Positions 26,151 through 39,194 of a DNA stretch of 64,000 bases are shown here, piece after piece. Location of the stretch: positions 48,506,118 through 48,570,117 of the forward strand of contig JALGQZ010000008.1 of assembly GCA_023105745.1 (NCBI GenBank), read 5' to 3'. The notes under the pieces are model-generated. The model saw only the letters and a program-made list of their open reading frames with translations. It was not told the DNA's origin and made no database searches. The stretch comes from Austropuccinia psidii. Lineage: Eukaryota; Basidiomycota; Pucciniomycetes; Pucciniales; Sphaerophragmiaceae. Numbering within the stretch: position 1 is the stretch's first letter; each line of letters opens with the position of its first letter. Position numbers and translations under genes: made by a program.

Positions 26151-27278
26151 TTATGGAATATTACATAATAATTATCCCAAAGACTGGTACAATAGATTCA
26201 GTAAATGATACCATCACAAGGTTTCTCCAACCAAATTCTAGTCAGATTACATGTAAATAAAGTAAAATAAAGAAATAATTCCCAGTAATAACACCATTTC
26301 TGAGATTCCTTACTAGAGGAAAACTATTATTTTAAATTATTATACACACAAGTGGTGAAATTTGTCACACAAATGGTGAAATAACTTTGAAAAATGGTAT
26401 TTTTTGGGATTAATAACTATAAAAGGATTATCTAATCAAAATAAGTGATAGATTTCTAGTACCTTGTTTTTGAGTGCCCCTATAGAGGGCCACAGAAAAT
26501 GAATAGAGGTCTTATCTCTCTCAATTTTCCCCATACTAATGATAATTTTATACCCAGAAGGAGAAACATCAATACACCCCTTGCTAGTATAATAATAAAG
26601 CTATTATTAGAGTATTATAATTTAAGTAGCTCATTATTCCTGATATATAGTCAATGATAGCTAACAGAAGGTATAAATCTAGCCTATCTCTAAATTATCA
26701 CTCTTACTAAAATATTATTAGTACTGATAGAAATAACATCAAATTTGACCCCATTGAATTGATAGCTCAGAGGAATATATTCATATCATATCCTTTGTAG
26801 TGAAACCCTTTTACAGCTATATAGTATGTAATGGCCAGACCTTATATAATTCCATTTCACTCTTATAGCACATAAAGATAAACTTCTTATTCTATTATAT
26901 CTTTCACTTATATTTCCAAAGACCTCATTATTATTCTATGGTAGCTCATACCCTTGCATAACTAAAAATTATGGAAATATATTATAATATCAAATATACT
27001 ATTTCACTAAATATTATCTTGATTATAGTAAATCAGAATTTCATAATATCAAAATACTACCTTCATATCATGTTATATTACTATTGAACCAAAATATTGT
27101 TTTCTTATACCTTATAAGTTACTTGTCTCATTATTGGATAGGCTCCACATATAGTTTTTAAAATCATTCTATTTCTGTAAAGACACAACATTAAATTTTG
27201 ATTTGTGAGCTCTGTAGGGAGATTTCTTAGTATATTTCGAGGGTAAGCTAGAAAACCTTTGAAAAATTGGTAACAGGA
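26151..27278. other. AT-rich intergenic DNA, no gene seen
   Basis: No ORF with coding character, no RNA gene and no clear repeat is visible between the degraded LTR and the minus-strand chromovirus. Confidence 0.5.
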
Positions 27279-27283
27279 ATTTC

Positions 27284-27989
27284 TGTCACAGGGGCTCTTC
27301 TAAATGAAGAGGGCCTGGCACTCAGTGAACAGACTTACTTATGAAGGGCTCAAGGGGAGTACTCAAAATAAAAGATCAATAAGATAAAAGGTAAAATTCC
27401 TACTGATAAGGAATGAGCATTAAAAGACATGAAATAAAAAACAAAAGTAATAACAAAGAGCTAACCACAAATAATCCTGAATAACTGTTTCAACCTCTTC
27501 AGAGAAGAGAAAAGGATTAATAAGGATATGACCACCAGGACTCTACTGAAGAGGTGAGGGAAGGCTAAGACTAAATTAATAATTAATAGAATACTACCTC
27601 TGAGTGGGAAATAAAATAATATTAATACTAAATCAAATATTTTAATTAACTTGTGAAAAAAACCCTCAGATGGGTGAAAGGGGGTTGGTATATGTGAAAA
27701 AATGCCAGCCTGGAGTTTGAGTGTTGAGAACCCATGACTGTATGCTGGAGGAATCTGTATTTGAGATTTGAACCTGTATTGGTGTATCCAATACAGGTGT
27801 TTGCACCTTTATCAAGGACATGCCTGTATTTTGCAAATCCTGTATTTGAGTCTTCCCTGTATTGAGCTGTATTGAGGTTTTAAAGTGTATATGGTGGATC
27901 TTCCATGAAAGCCCCTTGTTGATTGGGTGTTGGAAGATCTTCAATTGGTAATGATTGGTAATGCCCTGCCTATCCCCATGGCTGTGACA
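27284..27989 (-). repeat. 3' LTR of the minus-strand chromovirus
   Basis: 706 bases, with TG...CA ends and long terminal symmetry TGTCACAG/CTGTGACA. It is identical in length to the partner LTR at 38221-38926. On the minus strand it directly follows the polypurine tract. Confidence 0.9.
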
Positions 27990-28900
27990 TTATCCCCCTC
28001 TTGAAAGTCGTGAGTTCTGAGAACCATAAAAGTAAGTGAATCTTGATGAGGTCAATTAAAAAACTTTCTTCCCCCCAATTACCCAATTTTCATCCCTTGT
28101 AATTCCTCTTCATCAATCATAACTCCAAAATTTTTTTCATCTTCATAGCTTGTAGGTCCTTTTGCTTTGACTTGATTCTGATTATTTTCTTCTTCTTTGA
28201 GAATATATTTTACTTCTTCTTCTTCTGTGATATTTGTTCTTCTTTGTGTTTGAGTGTTCTTCATCCAACTTGTCTTGAGCTCTCATGGCTCATGATAAGT
28301 GGATGACTTCAGGTTTATGTCCTAAGAACACTATGACATTGGATAAATCCTTCTTCTTGAAATTAGGTTAAAAATTGGCCCTTTCTTGAGTGTGGAAAAT
28401 TTCAGAAGTCCATTGAATTTTCCCCAATTTTGGTGTTTTCTGGGTTTTTTTTTGGCCAATTTGGCCAAAATTCACAAAATGTGCAATTACATTATTAGGA
28501 AAGCAATTCAATATTTTGATGAAGTTTTTCTCATAAGTTCTGAATTGAAAATTCTGATGGTTTTGAAGAAGTAATAGCCATAAATTTTCAAAATGGGAAA
28601 ATAGGCCAATATACATGAAAATTGCATATTTTGATGAAACTTTGAATAAAATGAAGATTTTGCAGCAGAATTAGACTAAATGCGCAAATTAACCAATTAC
28701 CCTTCTTTCTTTGACTTTTTATGTTTTAAAGGCCTTTTAGATGATTTGAAGATTATTTTGAAGTGATTATGTGCAAAAATGTGCAAATGCATAAAAATGG
28801 ACAATTTGGCCCATGAAACAGATTTTATTGATAATTTACTTTATTTTCTTGTGCTTCAGCCCATTATTGAAGTTCAAACTGCCAGAATTGACTTGCTGAC
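27990..28900. other. Non-coding 3' interior of the minus-strand chromovirus
   Basis: Starts with the complement of the polypurine tract, followed by AT-rich sequence. No convincing coding frame; a few short open frames of 60-80 codons have low-complexity composition. Confidence 0.5.
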
Positions 28901-29592
28901 TTGGATTTTTCCATAATTTGCTTGGTCTTGGCCTTGAATTTTGACTTGAAGATGAGTTCAAAGCTGACTTCCATTTTTGACTCCAATCACTCTGATTCCC
29001 TGCCTTCTGTACTTTATGGTCCTGTTGTCTTTGATACCTTGAGGGAGCTTTCTGAAGAGAGTATGGCCCCTACCAAGATTTATGAAATTAATAAAACCTA
29101 TTATGGTTTTAAATCTGTTAGAGTTATTGAGCCACCCTGCATCAATTGTCAGAAGAAGGGGGTTCCTTGTGTTGAATTTGATACTTCTAGGTCCACCAGG
29201 TGCCAATTATCCAACCTTGGGAGAAGGAATTGCTCTCAGGCCAACCATAGGTTCCCAGACAATCTCAGAAGATTGTGGAGCAGAATCAAGCAGGGTGGAA
29301 GATTTGGATTGGAAGCTCCTGTTGATGAACCTCCAACCTCTGATGCCACCTCTGACCACTCCAATTGTGAGCTTAATGGTCAAGGAATTTCTTAGTTACT
29401 TACTTCTAAATTCTTATTTTCTTCTGCTTCAGTGACTGGATCCAGAATGAGAGGTGTTCAACAATGGAATAATAACAGAAGTTCCTGGGCCAAAAATGGA
29501 GGACCCATTCCCCCAAGGCAACCCCATTGGAGTAGCCCCAGAAGTTCCTATTTTGGTCACCAGAAAAGATGGAAGACCTGGGAAGTTGAATA
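28901..29592 (+). pseudogene. Zn2Cys6-like ORF on the strand opposite to gag-pol, two exons, frameshifted
   Basis: Exon 1 is 28901 (or the inner ATG at 28952) to 29378. A GT-AG intron at 29379-29432 keeps frame into VTGSRMRGVQQWNNN. From residue 80 the spacing is C-x2-C-x6-C-x10-C-x2-S-x6-C: CINC, then C90, C101, S104, C111. This is the fungal Zn2Cys6 binuclear cluster spacing with the fifth Cys replaced by Ser. A basic stretch follows (NHRFPDNLRRLWSRIKQGG). Exon 2 loses frame near 29510-29520 and ends early. The ORF sits between integrase and the 3' LTR of the element, read in the opposite direction. Nucleic-acid binding is an inference from the Cys spacing; other zinc-binding folds are possible. 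Confidence 0.5.
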
Positions 29593-29599
29593 GAAATCT

Positions 29600-30315
29600 A
29601 TTTTGATTAGGATTCTCTGTAGTTGGTCTTTATCATTACTAGTGTTTTGCTCTTTGATTATTGAATAAATTGACTCCCCAAACAAGATATGGGAGTGATG
29701 ACTTCTGCTTTTGAAACAAGAAATAAAAACAATATGACACAAGTGAAAGAAATGAAATAAAATGAAAAGAAATAATTGAGAGAAAAAGAGAGTAAAGAAA
29801 AGAAAATGAAGAAACTTCTGAGGATTGATCTTCTTGTGGTGAGCTGCTTGATTTTGGCCATATTTTTCCTGAAAAGATAAGAACCAAACATTTCATGCTC
29901 ACAGAGTGGCCAAAGTGTTGTTTTACAAGAAGTAGAACCCTCAGAGATGCATACCAGGAGATGGAACTTACTTTTATAACTTCCATGCCCCACCAAGAAT
30001 CATTCAAGAATAGAAAACTTTGCCATAAATGAATTTGAGGTAAGGAATGTCTTGATTAATATTGAATGGCATAAGCTGGAATAATAAAATATGAAATAAA
30101 AGGGAGAATTCGGCCATATCTTGATGAAAAGTCCAAATTTGAGGGTATTGATGTTGCAAGGCTTTTCAAACCTGTCCAAAGAAATTGACAAGTGCTCACA
30201 AAGTGACCAAGGTGATACTAACAACATATTTAGGTAGAATACCCCCTTAAAGGTGCATGCCAGGAGAGGAACTTATTTCATAAACTCTAATACCCACAAA
30301 GCACAATAAATAAGA
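29600..30315. repeat. Tandem ~300-bp duplication in the chromovirus 3' region
   Basis: About 29655-29999 and 30000-30310 are diverged copies of one unit. Both contain a block like GCTCACARAGTGRCCAA, then TGCATRCCAGGAGA followed by GGAACTTA. I see no coding content. It lies just 3' of the chromodomain on the minus strand. Confidence 0.55.
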
Positions 30316-33300
30316 CTATTGAGGTATTTGGGCCAGGCTTTTCAGGATACAAAGTATGGAAATCCTTGACAATATCTGGGAAGTTGGTTCCCACATTGTT
30401 CCTTCTGGGTCTTCATTGAATCCTTTCCACTCCACAAGGTACCATAATATACCTCTCTTGAGTTTTGAGTCCAGAAACTGAGCCACTTCCCATTCTTCTT
30501 GCTCTTCCACTATTACTGATGGTGGTGGCAATTGATGTAGATGTGGGATAGTTGATTGCTTCACTGGTTCTAACAATAACAAATGAAAGACAGGGTGAAC
30601 TGACTTCCATTGTTGAGGAAACTTGAGGTGATATGCATGGATGCCAATCTTCTTCAGAACTTCAAAGGCTCTCAACCATCTTTTTGAGAGTTTCTTTGTG
30701 GGGCTTGTTGTCTTGATGTTCTTGTAATCTAGCCATACTTTGTCCCCAGGTTGGAAATTAGGTTGAATTGCCCTGTTTCTATCTGCATACTTCTTAAAAC
30801 ACTTTATTTCCAACTCTGATTCTTCTTTGACAACTTGCTGTACTGATTGGAGTTTTGTTGATAACTTCCCAACAGGTGTATCTTAAGAAATGTGAATTGA
30901 GTCAAAGCTGGGATTTCTTCCATAGATGATGAAAAGGGTGATGGTTTTGTTGATTAATTTCCTGTATTATTATAGGAAGATTCAGCCAGAGGGAGCCAGG
31001 TGTGCCAGTCATCTTGATGGTAACTGAAAAAAATCCAAAGATACTGTTCTAAAATCTGATTTACCCTCTCTGTCTGTCCATCTGTTTCAGGGTGAAAGTA
31101 AGTTAAAATTACTCTTGATATCTTCAGCTGCTGACATAATTGAGTCCAAAATGATGAAACAAATGAAGAACCTCTATCACTAAAAATACTGATTGGAAGA
31201 CCATGTTTGGAAAAGACATGAATAATGAAGCTTTTAGCTAATTCCAAAGCAGTTATTGTTGAATAATTTGGAATAAAGATTTCCATTTTTTAGAATCTGT
31301 CTAAAACTACTATAAGTTAGTCAAAGTTTCTTGAAAGAGGCAATTGAGTGATAAAGTCCATTGATAATAAATTTCAAGGACCAGATGGGATTTGAAGAGG
31401 CTTTAGTAATCCAAACTTCTTATGGTGAATGTTCTTGTTTTTTGAACATTGCTGACATGAGAGCACAAAGTCCTTGATGAATTTATTCATTCCATCCCAG
31501 TAAAAATCCCTCTTGATGAGTTTGAGGGTCTTCTCCTGGCCAGGATAGCCAGCCAATGGTGAGTCATTATGCTTTTGAAGTATATCCAATTGAAGTTCAT
31601 GATTTCTTGGGATGACTACTCTATCTTTGAATAAAAAAATTTGGCTTGAGGTTCGAGAGAATAATCTGAGACTGATTCACCTCTTGCTAATTTCTTGAGA
31701 ATTTACTCATACCCTTTGTGTTGCCATACTGCCTTCTGAATTTAATCCACTAAATCTAAGAAAAACTCAACTTTGATTGATAAAAATCTTGACTCTCTAA
31801 TTTCATTTTCTTGAAAACTTAATGAAAATTTTGAGGATTCTTTTGATGAAGTCCCCCCCTCTCTGGGTACACATTGTCCCAACATGATAAGGCATCTGGT
31901 AAAGTGGCCAGTCTGCCTAGGAAGTAAGTGATAGTGAAGTGGAATTCAGAGAGAAAATCTTTCCAACAGGCTTGAAGGAAAGTAAGAACTTTGGAAGACA
32001 TAGGATATTGAAGGGAGGAGTGATCTCTCAAGACTTCAAAGGGATCAGAAAGAGAAAGAAGAAAGGCTCTCCAGAACTTGAGAGCCCAAACCATGCCAAG
32101 GAGTTTCTTGTCATGAATTTCATATCTGAGCTCAGATGGGAGGAGCTTGTGACTATAAAATGCAATGGGATGATTTCCTGAGTCATTCAGCCAACTCAGT
32201 ACAGCACCCAAGGCATAATCAGAAGCGTTGGTATCTACAATAGCTGGTAGGGAATGATTGAAATGGGATAGGATAGGAGCAGTGGTGAAAGCTTCTTTGA
32301 GTATGGGAAACTGACTAAGAGTTTCCTCATTGAAGATGAAGGGAGAATATTTCTTAAGGAGGGAATTGAGAGCAGCAATTTTTTTGGAATCATTATTAAT
32401 GAAACAATGATAGAAGTTGGAAAATCCAAGGAAAGATTGAATTGCCTTTATGTTCTTTGTCTGGGGCTAATTGAGAATTTGCTGACCATTAGCAGAATCC
32501 ATCTTGAGGCCTTCACTTGAAACAACATAGCCCAAGTATTACAAACTTGAGGCATGAAATACACAATTTAAGGATTTAACAAACAAGTTATTGTCCCTCA
32601 TTCTTTGGAGTACAGAGGCTACATGTTTGACATGTTCCTCCTAAGAGCTGGAGAAGACCATAATATCATCTAAGTAGACTACAACAAAAATATCCAGGAA
32701 ATCTGAAAAGCTATCATTCACAAGATTCTGGAATGAAGCAGGAGCATTAGTTAAGCCAAATGGCATAAACAAATACTCATAACCACCATATTTAGTTCTA
32801 AAGGCAGTTAAGTGCTCATCCCACTGTTGAATTCTCAGGAGATTATAAGCACCACACAAATCTATCTTGGAGAAGATATTGGAACCATTATGGAGCTAAT
32901 TCATTGGAGGAACAGGATACCTGTTTTTCCTAGTGACAGCATTGAGTTTGTGGTAGTCAACAAACAAACAAAGTCCACCATCCTTTTTCTTAACAAAAAG
33001 AACAGGTGCTCCTGTTGAAGAGGAGCTTGGTATAATGAAGCCTTTCTCTACATTCTCTGAAATTTGGGCCCATAGTGTTCCTGACTCATGCTTTGATAAA
33101 GAGTAGATAACACCAACTGGAGGTAGAAGACCCTCCAGTTCAATATTATCAGGTTTGTCTATGTAAATCTTGATAATGGTAGCAATATCAAGAGTACTAT
33201 GACTGCTCTCAGTAGAAAAATATAATATAATGAAATATTATAACCACATATATATATAATTATTGAAAAAAATCATATTAAAAAAAAGGAATTTAATTAT

Positions 33301-36300
33301 TATTAAATAATTTAATAATAATAAAAATCTCAATACTTATAATAAATTATAATTATTCTATCATTTTTATAGTCACTGACAATTGTAGAAATAAGAAGCT
33401 TAAAGCTCTTAATGAGACAATTACACATGGAAAATATTAAATATTATTTATGAAAGAATTATCACACACACTGTGAAGAAGTAACTCTTATAGAGGAATT
33501 CTATATAAAAAAACTAATAATAGATCAAAACATATAGAACTTCAGATAAAAAACTACTTATAATATATATTTAATACAACAAGTAAAATACAACAGTTAT
33601 TATATTAAATAATTATTATAAGTTAAAAACATGCCAAAAAGTAAATATTTTAAATATAGAACAGCTTTTTATAATACTAATATGATTTAAAGAGTTTCTA
33701 AGAGGAATTTGTGTATTTTAAAAGATATCCAAGATGATAGTTTTATAAAATAAGATATATTATTGGTGCTTGAAACAATAATCTGAATTCTATGATTTCA
33801 AATCTTTAATTCAAGATTAATAAAGAATAAATTAACTTAAGAATTACTTTGATAATAAGATTTTGTATGTAATGAAGCTTTACCTGTTTAAATGTTTAAT
33901 ATAATTGGATTGATAATGAATGATGGACAAAAACAGTGATTAATAGACTCTTTTTATGTATGAAGAGAAGCTCTCATGATTCATAATGGATATAGAGGGG
34001 GTGCTCAGGCTGAAACTGAAAACCCAAGCTTAAAAATAAGGCTCTTAACTTAAGGTAACTTATTTTTAATTCCAAGTTAAAGTTACCAGTGTTATTCTTA
34101 ACTCCAAGTAGCTTTAATCCTCATTTGGGTTAATTATTTTAAACTTTAATATAAGATAAGTTTATTTATATTAGAGTTCATCACATGAAAAACTTAAAAA
34201 TAGAGTTTCAAGCAAAAATCTCTTAAAATCAATTTTTGATTAATTTTTAAAGAAATGTTAATTTTCTTTACATATAATTAAAAGACTAAATTTCTAGGCT
34301 AATTACCAATAAAACCTGTTTATAAAAGATACTTGAAATTTGAATTATACACAGATAACATCAAATTGTAAGCTGTGTATAACATTCAGGTAAATCCATT
34401 AAGCATTGGATTTATAATGAATTTTTGAAGTTATTACTATTTTTCCATGTAAAATAGCAATACACACCAAAACTTAACTTTAGATAAGGCTTTAATGCTT
34501 GTAAATTTGAGCTTTTAAGCTTAATTAAGCTTTGAAAGTTCTTTAAGCCTTAATTTCAAGCTTGCATATTGGGATTTACCCTTTGGCAGCTTGCGATTCC
34601 TGTCCAAGTTGGGATAAAACCAGTTTACACTTTAAGGTTGGATCAAAGTCTAATATGAAAGTTTAAATAGGGTTGAAAGTCCTCCAATACAGGTGGACAA
34701 GCTTAATTGAATCGTTTCAGAGCCAAAAAGTTGGGTACCCCAGCTCTGTTTGGTCTTTCTCCTTTTTCCCACCTTTTTGCATGGATTTTGCCCTTTTATT
34801 TATTTAAAGCCATACTATGGCCTTAAAATATTTTAAATTGAGCCCACAAAGGATTTACATCCTGTATGGCAAATACTTAGCCAATTCAGTAAATAGACAC
34901 AACACCTTAATTTTAACTAAAACTTTGGTGTGTTTGCATAAACCTTATGCAACTTTAAATTTCAGCTTATTTAAGCAAATAAGCTTAAATTTAAAATTTT
35001 CAAAAAATGTTAAAAAATGTTGCAATTGTACTGTGAGATTCTTAAGTCTTTTAATAACTTAAGAAATAATCATTTTTGGGTGTACCCTAGGTTATTTTTG
35101 GTGTAAAATTCAGAAATTACATAATAATTATAACTTTTTTTATCCAAAAAAATTTATACTTATTTTTGTTATTTTTCATTTTAAATTAAACTGAAAAGTC
35201 TGCTCAAGACTGAATCAACTTTATATAAAGTTATTTGTGGCCTTATGGGTATGTCATATATACCTCACAGGCTCACAGATTTGATGATCACAGGTGTGGT
35301 GTGGAGCAAGTTTCTCTGCTTTCACCTTGGAGAATAAATACAAATATTGTTGATTAGCAGGAGGGACTACCTTCAGCACAGCTTCAATCTCTTATGGCTC
35401 TTCCTCCTCATCCAACTGCTCCTCCAGGGAGGCATTAAAAGCTAAAGGAGGAAGGTCTATATCCCCTTGAAAGAGATGAAGTGAAGATATAGCAACATCT
35501 TCTCCAACAACCTTTATCTATTTGAAAACTTCATCTCTTGATAGATATAATGACTGAGAGGGAATGATGGAAGGGATATGGACAGAAGGAGGAAGGGATG
35601 GTGTCTCAAGTCCACCAACCAGAGCAACACTGTTGACAGAAGTGGCCATGTCATTACTAGTAGAAGAAACAATACCACTAGAATCCTTATGACTAGAATC
35701 ATAAGTGATGAATCCATTTTTCCAATCAATAATGCCATTAAAATTGTAAAGGAAATCATATCCCAATATTAGATCTTCTCCCTTGAGTGAATCTATGATA
35801 AAGGAATCCCATTCAAAGGTTGGGAAAGAAGGAAAGTAAACAACCCACTTGGCATAATGGGTGATGAACAAGGAAGTGGATTCATTGGAATCCAAAATGA
35901 AAAGAGGAATCATTTCAGGGAGCTCTGAAATGGTAAATGAGTACATGAGAACAAGATTCTTTGAAATAAAAGAGTTTGTAGCACCATAACTAATGAGAAC
36001 GATATAAAAGATATCAGAGAGAGAAGAAAAAATAAGAAATCTTGATGATTTCTTGACACTAGTATTCAGAGTTTGCAATTGTGCTCTTTAAGGAAATAAG
36101 TGAGAACCATTTAATAAATAATGATCTCCACCCAGGCTTTTCCCTGCTTGCTAAGGAGGCCTCTTGATGACCCTTGCCTATTCTCAGGCCTCTTGAAGCA
36201 TTTTTTGATTGGGTGCTTGCCACCACAATAAGTGCATAAACCTCTCTTAATCCTCCTCTCCTTTTCAGAACCAATTAATTTGCTGTCCTTAGTGAGGATA

Positions 36301-37439
36301 GAAGCATGAGGCTTGTATTTGGACACTTGAAAATTATTCCCCTTCTTGTTCTTTCTATGATAAGGCTTTTTTGAATATTAACCTTGGGGAGGCTTGGAGG
36401 AGTTGGATCCACTGATTGTAGGCTTCTTCTCTTGATGACTACCCTTTTCCTTTTGCACCTCATAGTACCTGGTATCTAATTCCAAAGTGATTTCCATAAG
36501 TTTTTAAAGGCTATCAAAGCTTTTGGGGTGATAAGCCAATTGGTCCAACAATCTTGATGCCAATCCTCTTATATACACATGAATATAGGCCCTTTCCCCC
36601 CAGTCTCAAATTCTTGAAATTAAGCTTCTGAAATCTGCTATGTACAAGGAAACCTGACCACTTTATTTCATCCTGAGATTTTCCAACTCTTTTCCAGCCT
36701 TCCTGACTTCATTTGGATCACCAAATAGAGTGAATAACTGGGTTTCAAATAACTACCAGTTACTGAGCAGATAAGATGGGTCTTCAATGAAGATATTTGA
36801 GAGGTAAGGTTCAATCCACTTTCCAGTTCTACCAGTGAGAAAATAAGTTGAGTACAAAAACTTCTTCCTGTCAGAGAAGAAGTTTGCTGGGTCATTATGT
36901 AAAATTAATTGACAATATTGAATAAATCCTCTCAATTTCTGAGCTTTAGTACTATCAAAGGAGTCAGGTTAATTCATTAATGGAGTCTTGAATGCTGGGG
37001 CTCTTGAAGTGTCCCTTGGGGAAACTGCTTGCGTGAGTTGTCCAATGAGCTGAATCATCTGCTCCATCATTTTGAGAAAATTTGGTTCAGATTGAGATAC
37101 AAGAGGTTGATTAGAAGGGGCTATATTTGGACCTCCAGAAGCCTCAGGAGCTGCTACTTCAGCTTATTCAGGCTCCTCCCCCTCATGATCTTCAGCTTCT
37201 GCTGATCTGCTTCTAGGCCCTTGTGAAATGAGTGGATAGCCACCCAACAAGCCGGAGAATGATCTTGATCTTCTTGACTTCACACCTCCTCTTCTGGAGG
37301 TTGGTTCTCTGTCCAAATTTGCACTCAGTTGATCAACTGATGGTGTGCAGTCAAGAGGAGCCCTTTATTTAGGAGTGAGAACATCTTGATTTCTATGATA
37401 TCTTGTAATCTTGGCTGCAGGGCTATGCTGAACTGGCAT
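30316..37439 (-). pseudogene. Gag-Pol of the minus-strand chromovirus, heavily stopped and split
   Basis: Minus-strand order: gag start MPVQHSPAAKITRYHRNQ at 37439; capsid-like FIQYCQLILHNDPANFFSDR near 36930; zinc knuckle CTYCGGKHPIKKC at 36198-36236; protease remnant ISYGATNSFI near 35990, with the catalytic Asp replaced by Tyr; and the downstream LILGYDFL motif. After the LTR insertion come RT ([18 protein letters not shown], then [10 protein letters not shown] near 32655-32680), RNase H (31819-32211), integrase H2C2 finger (31374-31589) and catalytic core (30954-31286, SDRGSSF, TDGQTERVNQ). Last is a C-terminal chromodomain (YLVEWKGFNEDPEGTMWEP, ~30390-30480). More than ten in-frame stops are present. 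Not functional. Confidence 0.9.
33147..35277 (-). repeat. Solo LTR of the first chromovirus family, inserted between PR and RT
   Basis: On the minus strand it begins TGTGAGCCTGTGAGGTATAT at 35277, matching the 5640-type LTR start. It ends with sequence aligned to the LTR 3' end (GCAGTCATAGTACT and CATAGACA). The retroelement coding sequence resumes on both sides (PHHTCDHQ before, [15 protein letters not shown] after). The flanking pentamers AATAT and GATTT each differ by one base from AATTT, a plausible decayed duplication. The interior has no coding content. Confidence 0.8.
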
Positions 37440-38220
37440 TATTGAAGAAAGAAAATAAATTTGATGATACTTGAGAATAAAACAAGGCCTGACCAAATCA
37501 ATCAAATGAGAATCTTGATGAACTTGAGAAATAAATCAAAAGTCTTGAAGTGAAATAAATATGAATAAATATTAAAGAATAAAGATTATGAAATCAAATC
37601 CTTATGAATAATCAATATCAGTCAATAAGTCAAATCAATCAATAGATAAAATCAAGTCAGTAAGATCAAATCAAAATCAAATCAATTATGTCTTGAGGAA
37701 TTCAGTCAATATATTTCAAAATCAATTCAATTTATTGAGGAATGAAATTCAAATCAATCAATTAATTCAAATCCTGAGTATAAATCAGCTATCTTGAGGA
37801 ATCAATTCAGAGTCAACAAATCAAATCAAATCAGACTCTTGAGGTCAAATAAATATCTTGAATAATCAAAGAAATCAATCAATAATTATTGATAAATTTA
37901 AAATCAATAGATGATAACCCAATTCAATGAAAGCTCCTGAAATTATGAATCAATTAACCCCAAATTCCAATCAAATAAACCTGATAAAAGAACCTGAATT
38001 CAGACATAAAATTGAAATATAGCTTGATTGAGAATTAAGAATAAAGTGAAATGGTCAGCATAATTTAAGAAATGAGAAAGAGAATGAATTTTCATTTGAA
38101 TAAAATGTATGAGATGAAAATTTATGAGATAATGAAATCATAAAAATCATAATTGAAGAATGAGAGAGATGAATATAAATGAATGAAAGAAAAGAATCAG
38201 ATATGAGTTAATTAAAATAA
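37440..38220 (-). other. Leader region of the minus-strand chromovirus, AATC-rich
   Basis: Between the 5' LTR and the gag start lies A-rich DNA with many AATCAA-type words. It is the untranslated leader by position. I could not identify a clear tRNA primer-binding site next to the LTR. Confidence 0.6.
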
Positions 38221-38926
38221 TGTCACAGGAGATCTTCTAAATGAAGAGGGCCTGGAGCTCAGTGAACATACTTACTTATTGAGGGCTCAAGGGGGGTTCT
38301 CAAAAGATAAGAGCAATGAAATAAAAGTTGAAATTCCTACTGATAAAGAATGAGAATTAAAAGGCATGAAATATAAAACAAAAGCAATAACAAAGAGCCA
38401 ACAACAAATAATCCTGAATCACTGTTTCAACCTGTTCAGAAAAGAGAAAAGGATTAATAAGGATATGACCACCAGGACTCTACTGAACAGGTGAGGGAAG
38501 GCTAAGACTAACTTAATAATTAATAGAATAATACCCGTGAGTGAGAAATAAAATGATATTAATAATAAATCAAATATTTTAATTAACTGGGTGAAAACCC
38601 CCAGGTGGGTGAAAGGGGGGTGGTATATGTGAAAAAATTCCAGCATGGAGTTTGAGTGTTGAGAACCCATGACTGTATTCTGGAGGAATCTGTATTTGAG
38701 ATGTAAACCTGTATTGGTGTATCCAATAGAGGTATTTGAATCAATACAGGTGTTTACACCTGTATTGGGGACAGGCCTGTATTTGTATTTTGCCTTTATT
38801 GAGCTGTATTGAGGTCTGAAACTGTATTTAGTGGATCTTCCATGAAACCCCCTTGTTTATTGGGCATTTGAAGATCTTCAATTGGTAATGCTTGGTAATT
38901 CCCTGCCTGTCTTCATGGCTGTGACA
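38221..38926 (-). repeat. 5' LTR of the minus-strand chromovirus
   Basis: 706 bases, TGTCACAGGAGATCTTC...CATGGCTGTGACA on the plus strand. It aligns with the 27284 LTR over its full length with scattered differences, many of them transitions. Confidence 0.9.
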
Positions 38927-39194
38927 TTTCCCAGGAATCAAAAACTGTTCACTTGATATCTCCCCTTGCAAAAAATACAAATCCATTCCCACAATAAAAA
39001 AGCTCCATAATTTACCACATTTTTACAATGAGAGGAACATTCTCCAGTATCACCCATTGTTACAAAATCTGAAGAAAACTTACTCATTGATAATATAAAT
39101 TTTCATTCTAAAATACACCCATTAGAACAGCCCCCAGAAGTTTACCTTTCAATGTCTTTCCCCAATTTGAATCAGTACATAGATCAAGAGTATT

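Larger units (their letters stand above)
27284..38926 (-). mobile_element. Complete but dead Ty3/gypsy chromovirus with two LTRs
   Basis: Two 706-base LTRs (27284-27989 and 38221-38926), both TGTCACA...TGTGACA on the plus strand, bracket a minus-strand gag-pol (37439 to 30316). The bases TTTC lie just outside both ends (27280-27283; 38927-38930), compatible with a 4-5 bp duplication. On the coding strand a purine tract (AAGAGGGGGATAA) directly precedes the 3' LTR at 27989, confirming orientation. The two LTRs differ at roughly one base in ten by eye, so the insertion is old. Gag-pol is full of stops and is split by the solo LTR at 33147-35277. Confidence 0.92.
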
